Part shown: in pieces, positions 23,702 to 31,905 of the stretch | Position numbering within the stretch: position 1 is the first letter of the stretch | How the letters are laid out: the number at the start of each line of letters is the position of its first letter | Assembly: GCA_964620425.1 (NCBI GenBank) | Contig: CAZUGV010000007.1 | Span: 1 to 64,000, forward strand | DNA: 64,000 bases | Direction of reading: 5' to 3' | From: DASXUG01 sp964620425 | GTDB lineage: Bacteria; Pseudomonadota; Gammaproteobacteria; Burkholderiales; Methylophilaceae | Notes under the pieces: generated by a model | Database searches by the model: none | Seen by the model: only the letters and a program-made list of their open reading frames with translations | What the model was told of the DNA's origin: nothing | Made by a program: the position numbers and the translations under genes

Positions 23702-24973
23702 ATGAAAATATTGGTTATTGGTAGTGGTGGGCGTGAGCACGCACTCGCATGGAAAGTATCACAAAATAAAGAGGTGAGTCGTGTGTATGTGGCGCCTGGT
23801 AATGCGGGTACGGCAACCAATTTGGATATGGTGAATGTGCCGATTGCCAAAGTGGATGAGCTAGTAAAGTTTGCCTTGGATGAAAAAATTCACCTCACGA
23901 TTGTTGGTCCAGAAGCGCCACTTTCTCAAGGTGTGGTAGATGCGTTTCGCGCCAACGGCTTAAAGATTTTTGGTCCAACTAAAGCAGCCGCGCAACTCGA
24001 ATCATCCAAAGATTACGCCAAAGCCTTTATGTTCCGTCATGGCATCCCCACTGCGGCGTATGCCACTTTTACCGATGCAAAATTGGCACATGATTATGTG
24101 AACCAACAGGGTGCGCCTATCGTGATTAAAGCCGATGGTTTGGCGGCGGGTAAGGGTGTTGTAGTAGCGATGGAAGAGGCTGAAGCCCATGCCGCTATTG
24201 ATGCCATGCTTTCAGATAATAAGTTGGGCGATGCTGGCGCACGTGTTGTGATTGAAGAGTTTTTAGTGGGCGAAGAAGCCAGTTTTATGGTGATGGTCGA
24301 TGGTAAAAACATCTTGCCGCTGGCTACCAGCCAAGACCATAAACGTTTGCTCGATCAAGACCAAGGGCCGAACACAGGTGGAATGGGCGCTTACTCACCA
24401 GCCCCAGTGGTAACCCCTGATATACACGCCAAAGTGATGCGCGAAATTATTAAGCCAACCGTTGAGGGGATGGCGAAGGATGGTATTCCCTACACTGGTT
24501 TTCTCTACGCAGGTTTGATGATTAGCCCAAATGGCGATGTAAAAACGTTAGAGTTTAACTGCCGTATGGGTGACCCTGAAACGCAACCCATTATGATGCG
24601 TTTAAAATCTGATTTATTGACCTTAGCGCAACATGCGGTAGAGGGAACGTTGAATCAAATTGAGGCCGAATGGGATAGGCGTTTCGCGTTAGGCGTAGTC
24701 ATGGCGAGCGCAAATTATCCTGATACCCCTAAACTAGGCGATGAAATCACTGGCCTGCCAAAATCTGATATTCAAGATGCTTACGTGTTTCATGCGGGTA
24801 CCACCCTCAAAGATGGCCAAGTGGTCACCAGTGGTGGGCGCGTATTGTGCGTGACTACACTAGGGGAAACAGTCAAGTTTGCGCAGCAGCAAGCGTATCG
24901 CTTGATAGAGGATATTCAGTTTGATGGAGCGCAGTATCGCAAGGACATTGGTTATCGTGCGATTAAAGGTTAA
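23702..24973 (+). CDS. purD: Phosphoribosylamine-glycine ligase
   Basis: A 423-residue ATP-grasp ligase (GAR synthetase), step two of purine synthesis. MKILVIGSGGREHALAWK is the start, IKADGLAAGKGVVVA the ATP-grasp lid and EFNCRMGDPETQ the metal-binding region. An AAAGG Shine-Dalgarno is present eight bases upstream of ATG 23702. Its 3' end overlaps the probable start of tsaC. Confidence 0.96.
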   Translation: MKILVIGSGGREHALAWKVSQNKEVSRVYVAPGNAGTATNLDMVNVPIAKVDELVKFALDEKIHLTIVGPEAPLSQGVVDAFRANGLKIFGPTKAAAQLESSKDYAKAFMFRHGIPTAAYATFTDAKLAHDYVNQQGAPIVIKADGLAAGKGVVVAMEEAEAHAAIDAMLSDNKLGDAGARVVIEEFLVGEEASFMVMVDGKNILPLATSQDHKRLLDQDQGPNTGGMGAYSPAPVVTPDIHAKVMREIIKPTVEGMAKDGIPYTGFLYAGLMISPNGDVKTLEFNCRMGDPETQPIMMRLKSDLLTLAQHAVEGTLNQIEAEWDRRFALGVVMASANYPDTPKLGDEITGLPKSDIQDAYVFHAGTTLKDGQVVTSGGRVLCVTTLGETVKFAQQQAYRLIEDIQFDGAQYRKDIGYRAIKG

Positions 24974-25508
24974 TGCAAAACTTCGCTGTTTTCTGAAGCG
25001 TGGCGGCATTATCGCTTATGCCACCGAATCTTGTTTTGGCTTGGGCTGCGATCCTAAAAATAAACTCGCACTGAACAGGTTAATCAAGCTAAAACAGCGT
25101 GATGCCTCAAAAGGCATGATTGTGATTGGCGCGCATTTTAAGCAATTATTGCCGTTGTGCGATGATTTAAATACTAAGCAAGTTGCTCAATTAAAAGCAA
25201 CTTGGCCCGCCGCACATACGTTTGTGGTTAGGGCGAATGCTCAATGCGACGATGCGCTTACTGGTGGTAAATCTACCATCGCGGTACGCGTGCCTGCGCA
25301 TCAAGGCGCGCGCGAATTGTGTCAATCGGCTGGTATGGCGGTAGTCTCGACGAGTGCAAATATCAGTGGTCAGAAATCCATTAAAACCTATCTTGCTGCG
25401 TATAGAAAGTTTTCTGGTCGTGTTTGGGTGATGCGAGGGCGCGTCGGGCATTATAAAAAACCATCTACCATACAAGATTTAGAAACAGGCAAAATTTTAA
25501 GAAAGTAA
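24957..25508 (+). CDS. tsaC: L-threonylcarbamoyladenylate synthase (TsaC/Sua5/YrdC)
   Basis: About 183 residues. The YrdC-domain motifs RGGIIAYATESCFGLGCDP, LIKLKQRDASKGMIV, TIAVRVPAH and STSANISG are present. The enzyme makes the threonylcarbamoyl-AMP used for the t6A37 tRNA modification. Start choice is uncertain: GTG 24957 has AAGGA ten bases upstream and overlaps purD by 17 bases; TTG 24948 and ATG 24924 are other in-frame options, and no ATG lies closer. Translational coupling to purD is likely. Confidence 0.85.
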   Translation: MRLKVNAKLRCFLKRGGIIAYATESCFGLGCDPKNKLALNRLIKLKQRDASKGMIVIGAHFKQLLPLCDDLNTKQVAQLKATWPAAHTFVVRANAQCDDALTGGKSTIAVRVPAHQGARELCQSAGMAVVSTSANISGQKSIKTYLAAYRKFSGRVWVMRGRVGHYKKPSTIQDLETGKILRK

Positions 25509-25513
25509 TCGCA

Positions 25514-26449
25514 ATGAATAGCGCTCCAAGCTCTGCCAATATTAACAGTCGAGCTGTATTCGAATATTTGCAAAGCTTGCAAGCCAGAATTGTTGAAGCC
25601 GTGGAAATGGTGGATGGCAAAAACTTTCTGCACGATAGCTGGCAGCGTCCTGAAGGTGGTGGTGGCACTTCTTGTATGTTAGAAGAGGGCAACGTGTTTG
25701 AACGTGCTGGCGTGGGTTTTTCACATGTGATTGGTAAAAAACTGCCGCCAGCAGCAAGCGTGGCGCACCCTGAGGCGGCAGGTCGCCCTTGGGAGGCCAT
25801 GGGCGTGTCGCTGGTGTTTCATCCGCGCAATCCCTATATTCCAACCGTGCATATGAATGTGCGTTTTTTTGTGGCTAAAGCACAAAATAGTGACGATGCA
25901 GATATTTGGTGGTTTGGCGGCGGTATGGATTTGACGCCTTACTATGGTTTTGAAGAGGATTGCATCCACTTTCATCGCACCTGCCGCGATGCATTAGCCC
26001 CATTTGGTGCAGATTTATACCCAGCATTTAAAAAAGAATGCGATGAGTATTTCCATCTCAAGCATCGTCAAGAGCCACGCGGTATCGGTGGCATTTTCTT
26101 TGATGACTTTAATCAACTGGGTTTTGAGCAAAGCTTTGCCATGCAACGTGCGGTAGGTGATTCATTCACTCAAGCCTACTTGCCGATTGTACAAAGACGA
26201 AAAGACAGTGCTTATACTGAGCGCGAGCGCGATTTTCAAGCGTATCGTCGTGGGCGTTATGTCGAATTTAACCTAGTGTTTGACCGCGGTACGCTGTTTG
26301 GTTTGCAATCAAACGGACGTACTGAATCTATTCTGCTTTCCATGCCCCCTATCGTGAAATGGCGCTATGATTGGAAACCAGAAGCAGGCAGCCATGAAGA
26401 TAAGTTATACACTGATTTCTTAATTGATAAGAACTGGTTAGGTGTTTAG
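25514..26449 (+). CDS. hemF: Oxygen-dependent coproporphyrinogen III oxidase
   Basis: A 311-residue HemF, which decarboxylates coproporphyrinogen III to protoporphyrinogen IX using O2 in haem synthesis. WQRPEGGGGTSCMLE, HPRNPYIPTVHMNVR, WWFGGGMDLTPYY and YVEFNLVFDRGTLFGLQ are family motifs. It starts six bases after tsaC and so closes the purH-purD-tsaC-hemF run. The abundance of cytochromes c in the window agrees with aerobic haem demand. Confidence 0.96.
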   Translation: MNSAPSSANINSRAVFEYLQSLQARIVEAVEMVDGKNFLHDSWQRPEGGGGTSCMLEEGNVFERAGVGFSHVIGKKLPPAASVAHPEAAGRPWEAMGVSLVFHPRNPYIPTVHMNVRFFVAKAQNSDDADIWWFGGGMDLTPYYGFEEDCIHFHRTCRDALAPFGADLYPAFKKECDEYFHLKHRQEPRGIGGIFFDDFNQLGFEQSFAMQRAVGDSFTQAYLPIVQRRKDSAYTERERDFQAYRRGRYVEFNLVFDRGTLFGLQSNGRTESILLSMPPIVKWRYDWKPEAGSHEDKLYTDFLIDKNWLGV

Positions 26450-26526
26450 TCGCTTTAAGAATTTAAGTGCCTTGTTACTGGCATAGTTAGTGCATCATTT
26501 CAGAAAAATTATAAAAGGGATTGTTT

Positions 26527-27927
26527 ATGCTGCAGCAACTTTTTCGTACCAAACCGATTGTTGGTCATACTGATACAGGGCTTAAAAAGTGTCTGTCTGC
26601 ATTTGATTTAGCCTTGCTTGGGATTGGGTGTGCCATCGGAACGGGTATATTTGTTCTCACAGGTATCGCTGCCGCCACGCAATCTGGCCCTGCTGTAGTG
26701 CTGTCATTTATTTTTGCAGGCGTTGCATCAGGCTTTGCCGCGTTATCATACGCTGAATTAGCCGCATCTATCGGCGGCTCAGGCAGTGCTTATGGCTACA
26801 GCTACGTGGCTTTTGGTGAGTTTATTGCATGGCTGATGGGTTGGATGCTGTTGCTGGAATACGGAGTGGGTGCCGCCGCCGTTGCCAATGGATGGGCGGG
26901 TTATTTTATCCATACCCTCGCCAGTTTTAATATTGTACTGCCCGAAAGATTGACCAAAGCACCAATGGAAGGCGGGGTGATTAACCTGCCTGCCTTCGCC
27001 ATTATATGGGTGCTCACGATACTTTTAATGGTGGGCGTCAAAGAAAGCGCCCGCGTTAACAATATCATCGTCATCATTAAACTTAGCACAATTGCTATTT
27101 TTATTGCGCTGGCAGCAGGGCATATCAATAGCGCAAACTGGCAACCGTTTATGCCATTTGGTTGGTTTCAGACTTTAGCTGATGGTAAGAACATCGGTGT
27201 GTTAGCTGGCGCTTCACTGGTGTTTTTCGCCTACTTTGGATTTGATGCAGTTTCTACCGCGGCGGAAGAGTGCAAAAATCCACAGCGCGATTTACCGATT
27301 GGGTTATTAGCATCACTGGTTTTCTGTACTGTTATTTACATTATCGTTTCAGGCATTCTAACGGGTGTTGTGCCGTATGCTGAGCTCAACACCAAATCCC
27401 CCGTGGCTTATGCCTTGTCCTCATTGGGCTATACATGGGCATCTACTTTAGTAGCAACAGGCGTGCTTGCTGGCTTGATTACCGTTCTGTTAGTGTTGCT
27501 GTATGGTTTGACACGCATCTTGTTTGCCATGAGTCGCGATGGATTGATTTCTCATATGTTTTCAGAAGTTAACCCAGACCGCCAAACGCCAAGTAAAGTG
27601 ATTTTAATGTGTGGTGTGGTTGTTTCGATTGTCGCTGGCTGTATCCCACTAGGAGAGTTGGCAGAAACCGTTAATATCGGCACGTTGGCAAGCTTTGTGA
27701 TGGTCTGTGTGGGCGTGATTCGCCTTCGCCAAACACAGCCCGACTTAGCACGTCCATTTAAAAATCCTTGGAATCCTTTAATCCCAGTGTTGGGGATTTT
27801 ATCTTGCGGGGCATTAATGACATTTTTACCTGCTGCTACATGGCATCGGTTCTTAATGTGGCTATTAGCGGGCGTTGTGTTCTATTTTGTATACTCAATG
27901 CATCATAGTAAATTGAGAGCAATTTAA
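26527..27927 (+). CDS. APC-family amino acid permease
   Basis: A 466-residue permease with about 12 membrane helices. GIGCAIGTGIFVLTG (helix 1 substrate loop), SFIFAGVASGFAALSYAELA and FFAYFGFDAVSTAAEE are cationic/broad amino-acid-transporter-like APC motifs, closest to Bacillus YfnA-type proteins. AAGGGA lies six bases before ATG 26527; an upstream TTG at 26521 overlaps it. Transcribed singly and followed by the terminator at 27983. Confidence 0.85.
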   Translation: MLQQLFRTKPIVGHTDTGLKKCLSAFDLALLGIGCAIGTGIFVLTGIAAATQSGPAVVLSFIFAGVASGFAALSYAELAASIGGSGSAYGYSYVAFGEFIAWLMGWMLLLEYGVGAAAVANGWAGYFIHTLASFNIVLPERLTKAPMEGGVINLPAFAIIWVLTILLMVGVKESARVNNIIVIIKLSTIAIFIALAAGHINSANWQPFMPFGWFQTLADGKNIGVLAGASLVFFAYFGFDAVSTAAEECKNPQRDLPIGLLASLVFCTVIYIIVSGILTGVVPYAELNTKSPVAYALSSLGYTWASTLVATGVLAGLITVLLVLLYGLTRILFAMSRDGLISHMFSEVNPDRQTPSKVILMCGVVVSIVAGCIPLGELAETVNIGTLASFVMVCVGVIRLRQTQPDLARPFKNPWNPLIPVLGILSCGALMTFLPAATWHRFLMWLLAGVVFYFVYSMHHSKLRAI

Positions 27928-27982
27928 TTCGCGACAAACTTGGCTGAAATATGCCTCAATCAACTTAGAAACATGGTGACAA

Positions 27983-28009
27983 AAAAGCCAGTCTTTTGAA
28001 CTGGCTTTT
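27983..28009. terminator. Bidirectional Rho-independent terminator
   Basis: AAAAGCCAGT and ACTGGCTTTT form a 10-bp stem with a seven-base loop, with A-run and T-run on opposite sides. It serves the permease gene (+) and the cytochrome c gene (-). Confidence 0.8.
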
Positions 28010-28091
28010 GTTTGATGTACCGACAGTGGTATGGCGGATTTAAAGTTGAATGCTCAAGGTTGGATGGCATTCACCCTTCAAGTAATACAGA

Positions 28092-28421
28092 TTAGTTGTG
28101 AGCAAGTACCCATTCAACCGCATTGATACGATCTGCTTCGCTCAAAGCTGGGTGTGGAGACATTGGTGTTGTACCCCAGTTACCGCTACCGCCTGTTTTA
28201 ACTTTTTCAGCCAGTTTTGCGATCGTTGCTTTATCAGCACCTTTGTATTTTGCAGCGATGTCTTTAAGTGCTGGACCAACTACTTTTTTATCAACAGCAT
28301 GACATAACAAACAGTCGCTGGCTTTTACTACAGCTTCACCCGCTTTTGCATCAGCAAAGCTTTGTGTTGCAAATGCAGTTAAACCGCAAGCTAATAACAA
28401 ACTCATTAAAGATTTACTCAT
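28092..28421 (-). CDS. Monohaem cytochrome c, c551/c552 type
   Basis: A 109-residue periplasmic cytochrome c. A signal peptide ends at SFADA. The haem site is C-L-L-C-H (37-41) and the likely axial Met is Met87 in the TTPMSPHP segment. The VVGPALKDIAAKYKG and SGNWGTTPMSPHP stretches match small class I c551/c552 electron carriers. Good Shine-Dalgarno (AAGGAG). It follows the second cytochrome gene by 30 bases, so both form one operon. Confidence 0.9.
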   Translation of the reverse strand: MSKSLMSLLLACGLTAFATQSFADAKAGEAVVKASDCLLCHAVDKKVVGPALKDIAAKYKGADKATIAKLAEKVKTGGSGNWGTTPMSPHPALSEADRINAVEWVLAHN

Positions 28422-28451
28422 TCCCCAACTCCTTACTTAATTAAAATATTG

Positions 28452-28802
28452 TTAATGCGACAACACCCAATCTACTAAAATAGCGTAGTGATCTTGGTTT
28501 TTTATTTCATCTTTAAATGGAGGCATTACTTTACGCCCCCAAACGCCATCTTCACCTAGATTTGGACCGCCATTTTTAAGTTTTGCAATCAGCTTTTTCC
28601 TACTATCAGGGTCAGCCTTGTACCTAATTGCAATCGCTTTAAATGAAGGGCCTATCAAGCCTTCAGTAGCACTATGACACGCCATACAACCGTATTTTTG
28701 TGCTAAATCGTACGGCATTTCAGCATGTGACAAGTTGATGAAACAAAAAAAGAATAATTTAAATAGTATTAATTGCTTAAATTTCACAGCATATTCCATC
28801 AC
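28452..28802 (-). CDS. Monohaem cytochrome c, second copy
   Basis: A 116-residue periplasmic cytochrome c. A signal peptide (LFKLFFFCFINLSHA) precedes the haem site C-M-A-C-H (39-43). The probable axial Met93 lies in GRKVMPPFKDE. It shares the c551 plan with its neighbour (IGPSFKAIAIRYK, then WVLSH at the end) but little identity, so the two are diverged paralogues. The start could be the first or second of two adjacent ATGs. Confidence 0.88.
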   Translation of the reverse strand: MMEYAVKFKQLILFKLFFFCFINLSHAEMPYDLAQKYGCMACHSATEGLIGPSFKAIAIRYKADPDSRKKLIAKLKNGGPNLGEDGVWGRKVMPPFKDEIKNQDHYAILVDWVLSH

Positions 28803-28978
28803 TTACTTAATTATTCAGCCCGACATACTACCTATTTTTAATTTTACTGCCTAGCACTGAACACGGAAATCTTAACTTTGTTTTACAGTGTGTAACATTA
28901 ACGTATTTTGTCACTTATGCGTTGACAAAAAAGTTTACAAAAAGTTTTGATGTGTCTCTTGATAGAAACGTTATGTCT

Positions 28979-29917
28979 CTATAAAGCCTCAACGTTATAC
29001 TCTGCCGTTAGCAAGTGTGTGCGCGTTGGGTTAATCACAACGGAGTTTTCCATCGCGTTGGTGGATTCCACACAAATCATTTTGCGCCATTCGTCACCAT
29101 CACCCATGTCGCCCATGGCGTGGGCTTTCTCTGCACCTGGTGTCCAGACAACGGTGCTGTTGCTACCTGATTTTGAGACGCGGATTAGTCGATTGTAGCC
29201 AGCATCATGAATCACGCAGTCAGACGTGTGGTTAAGAAACATGCGGTCAAACTCGCCATTAAATTTCAGGTAACCATTTTCAACATGTCGCTCATATTTG
29301 CGCATTTTGTCGGCATAGACACATTCTTGTAAGCCTGTGATTTTGATTTTTTCAATATCACTGATATTTAGATAGGTGTGAAACGCTTCACCAATCACAA
29401 ATGGATGTTCTGCCAAGTTTGTGGTGGCGAGCTCAATACGCAATCTACGCCCAATGGTGAGCATAAGCGTAAGGTTGTACGGGTAAGAAAGTTGACGTTT
29501 CGCCTCTGGCGTTTGTTGCATTTGTAAGGCGATGCGGGTGGCGCCTGTGTAGGTGGAATCCGCGTCTATGATTTCCCACGGAATGACGCGTGCAAACCCG
29601 TGTGGGCAAAGCGTGCTGTCTGTGGGGTGTGCGCCAAACCAAGGCCAGCAAATGGGCACGCCACCACGAATTGAGCGACCTTTGACATAACGTGCATGGT
29701 CAGACAGCCATAATACTGGATATTTCTCAGTTTTTGGCTGCCAATGCATCACGTGCGCCCCCTGTAATGCAATTTTTGCAGTGGCAAACTGATTGTCAAT
29801 TTCAAGATATTGCAATCCATTCCCATCTTCGGTGAGTTGAATATTGGGGTGAAATAATTTCATTGGTAATGTGGTGCTATTACAAGGTGCGCTTTCTTTT
29901 GTGGCATCAGATGTCAT
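28979..29917 (-). CDS. D-hexose-6-phosphate mutarotase (YeaD type)
   Basis: A 312-residue aldose-1-epimerase-fold protein. GAHVMHWQP, LWLSDHARYVKGRSIRGGVPICWPWFG (read as several short motifs), GFARVIPW, EAFHTYLNISDI and WTPGAEKA with MICVESTNA identify the YeaD/YMR099c group, which interconverts anomers of glucose 6-phosphate. Cytosolic. It is encoded 36 bases after ilvD. Confidence 0.88.
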   Translation of the reverse strand: MTSDATKESAPCNSTTLPMKLFHPNIQLTEDGNGLQYLEIDNQFATAKIALQGAHVMHWQPKTEKYPVLWLSDHARYVKGRSIRGGVPICWPWFGAHPTDSTLCPHGFARVIPWEIIDADSTYTGATRIALQMQQTPEAKRQLSYPYNLTLMLTIGRRLRIELATTNLAEHPFVIGEAFHTYLNISDIEKIKITGLQECVYADKMRKYERHVENGYLKFNGEFDRMFLNHTSDCVIHDAGYNRLIRVSKSGSNSTVVWTPGAEKAHAMGDMGDGDEWRKMICVESTNAMENSVVINPTRTHLLTAEYNVEAL

Positions 29918-29952
29918 AGGTTCGTCCGCTAGTACTGATTTAAATGAGTGTG

Positions 29953-31806
29953 TTATTTATTTTCGATTAAGGTCACATCACGTACCGCACCGAATGCCGC
30001 ACTTGTAGTCATTGCTGCATAAGCACGTAACGCTGGCGACACATAGCGTTCACGGTTGGTCGGTTTCCAAGCATCCTTGCCTTTTGCTTCCATTTTGGTG
30101 CGACGTTGCGCCAATTCTGCATCAGATACTTTCAGGTGGATGGTTCGGTTTGGAATGTCGATTTCGATGGTGTCGCCTTCTTCTACCAAGCCAATCGCGC
30201 CGCCTTCGGCCGCTTCAGGCGAAGCATGCCCAATACTTAAACCAGATGTGCCGCCTGAGAATCTACCATCCGTGAGTAAAGCACATTCTTTGCCAAGCCC
30301 TTTAGATTTTAAATATGAGGTTGGATACAGCATCTCTTGCATACCAGGTCCACCGCGTGGACCTTCGTAGCGAATCACGACAACATCACCGGCAACGATT
30401 TTGTCGGCTAAAATGCCTTCAACAGCATCATCTTGTGATTCAAAAAGTCGCGCACGGCCAGTAAATTTTAAAATACTGTCATCCACGCCGGCGGTTTTCA
30501 CAATACAACCATCGAGCGCAATGTTGCCGTAAAGCACCGCCAAACCACCATCTTGTGAGTAAGCATGCGCTTTGTCGCGAATACACCCTTGCGCACGGTC
30601 AATGTCCAGCTCAGGCCATAACATGCTCTGAGAAAACGCGATGGTAGTTCTAATGCCCCCCGGTGCCGCTTTATAGAGTTTGTGCGCTTCTTCATCTTGT
30701 GAAGCCGCAATATCCCATTTTGCCAAGGCTTCTGACATGCTTGGACTATGCACGGTTGGCACATCGCCATGAATCACGCCTGCGCGATGCAACTCACCCA
30801 AAATCCCCATCACGCCACCTGCACGGTGCACGTCTTCCATGTGATATTTGGCCGTGGCTGGTGCCACTTTACATACACACGGCACTTTGCGTGACATGCG
30901 GTCGATGTCTTTCATGGTGAAATCCACGCCTGCTTCATGCGCCGCCGCCAACAAATGCAACACGGTGTTGGTCGAGCCACCCATCGCCACATCCAAAGCC
31001 ATCGCGTTTTCAAACGCTTTAAACGTCGCAATATTGCGTGGCAATACGCTGTAATCATCTTGCTCATAGTGTCGTTTCGCCAAATCGACAATCAGACGGC
31101 CTGCTTTTAAAAATAATTCTTTACGTGCGGCGTGGGTGGCAAGTGTGGAACCGTTGCCTGGCAAACTTAAACCAAGCGCCTCGGTTAAACAGTTCATGGA
31201 GTTCGCGGTAAACATGCCAGAGCAAGAACCACAAGTTGGGCAAGCTTCGCGTTCAATCGCTTCACTTTCGGCATCACTCACTTTGTCATCTGCCGCCGCT
31301 ACCATCGCATCCACCAAATCTAGTTTATGCGTGTTGCCTTGCCAGTTGACCTTACCCGCTTCCATTGGGCCGCCAGACACAAACACCACTGGAATATTCA
31401 AACGCAAGGCCGCCATCAACATGCCGGGGGTGATTTTGTCGCAATTAGAAATACACACCAGCGCATCAGCACAGTGCGCGTTCACCATATATTCCACGCT
31501 ATCCGCAATCAAATCGCGGCTAGGCAAGCTATACAACATCCCGCCGTGACCCATGGCGATGCCATCATCCACCGCAATGGTGTTGAACTCTTTTGCCACA
31601 CCGCCCGCTTTTTCAATCTCACGCGCCACCAATTGACCTAAATCTTTGAGGTGAACGTGCCCCGGCACAAATTGCGTAAATGAATTAGAAATCGCAATAA
31701 TCGGCTTAGAAAAATCTTCATCTTTCATCCCCGTGGCGCGCCATAAAGCACGAGCGCCCGCCATATTGCGGCCTTGGGTGGTGGTGTGGGAACGGTATTT
31801 AGGCAT
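29953..31806 (-). CDS. ilvD: Dihydroxy-acid dehydratase
   Basis: A 617-residue Fe-S dehydratase of branched-chain amino acid synthesis. The cluster cysteines are visible at C122 (ISNCDKITPGML) and C195 (ACPTCGSCSGMFTANSMN). GGPGMQEML and TDGRFSGGTSGLSIGH mark the C-terminal domain. Length equals E. coli IlvD (616). Transcribed alone or with the mutarotase gene. Confidence 0.96.
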   Translation of the reverse strand: MPKYRSHTTTQGRNMAGARALWRATGMKDEDFSKPIIAISNSFTQFVPGHVHLKDLGQLVAREIEKAGGVAKEFNTIAVDDGIAMGHGGMLYSLPSRDLIADSVEYMVNAHCADALVCISNCDKITPGMLMAALRLNIPVVFVSGGPMEAGKVNWQGNTHKLDLVDAMVAAADDKVSDAESEAIEREACPTCGSCSGMFTANSMNCLTEALGLSLPGNGSTLATHAARKELFLKAGRLIVDLAKRHYEQDDYSVLPRNIATFKAFENAMALDVAMGGSTNTVLHLLAAAHEAGVDFTMKDIDRMSRKVPCVCKVAPATAKYHMEDVHRAGGVMGILGELHRAGVIHGDVPTVHSPSMSEALAKWDIAASQDEEAHKLYKAAPGGIRTTIAFSQSMLWPELDIDRAQGCIRDKAHAYSQDGGLAVLYGNIALDGCIVKTAGVDDSILKFTGRARLFESQDDAVEGILADKIVAGDVVVIRYEGPRGGPGMQEMLYPTSYLKSKGLGKECALLTDGRFSGGTSGLSIGHASPEAAEGGAIGLVEEGDTIEIDIPNRTIHLKVSDAELAQRRTKMEAKGKDAWKPTNRERYVSPALRAYAAMTTSAAFGAVRDVTLIENK

Positions 31807-31905
31807 GGCAACTTCCGATTAAATCAAAAGTGTAATTTTAAACTAGCCAGCAGTAATCAGCATTAGTTAAATGCGATGTTTGGTGTGGCTTTTGATGAAA
31901 AGTGC

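Noticed and set aside
28922..28960. Plus-strand promoter starting TTGACA
   Set aside because: No -10 at suitable spacing, and the downstream gene is on the minus strand.
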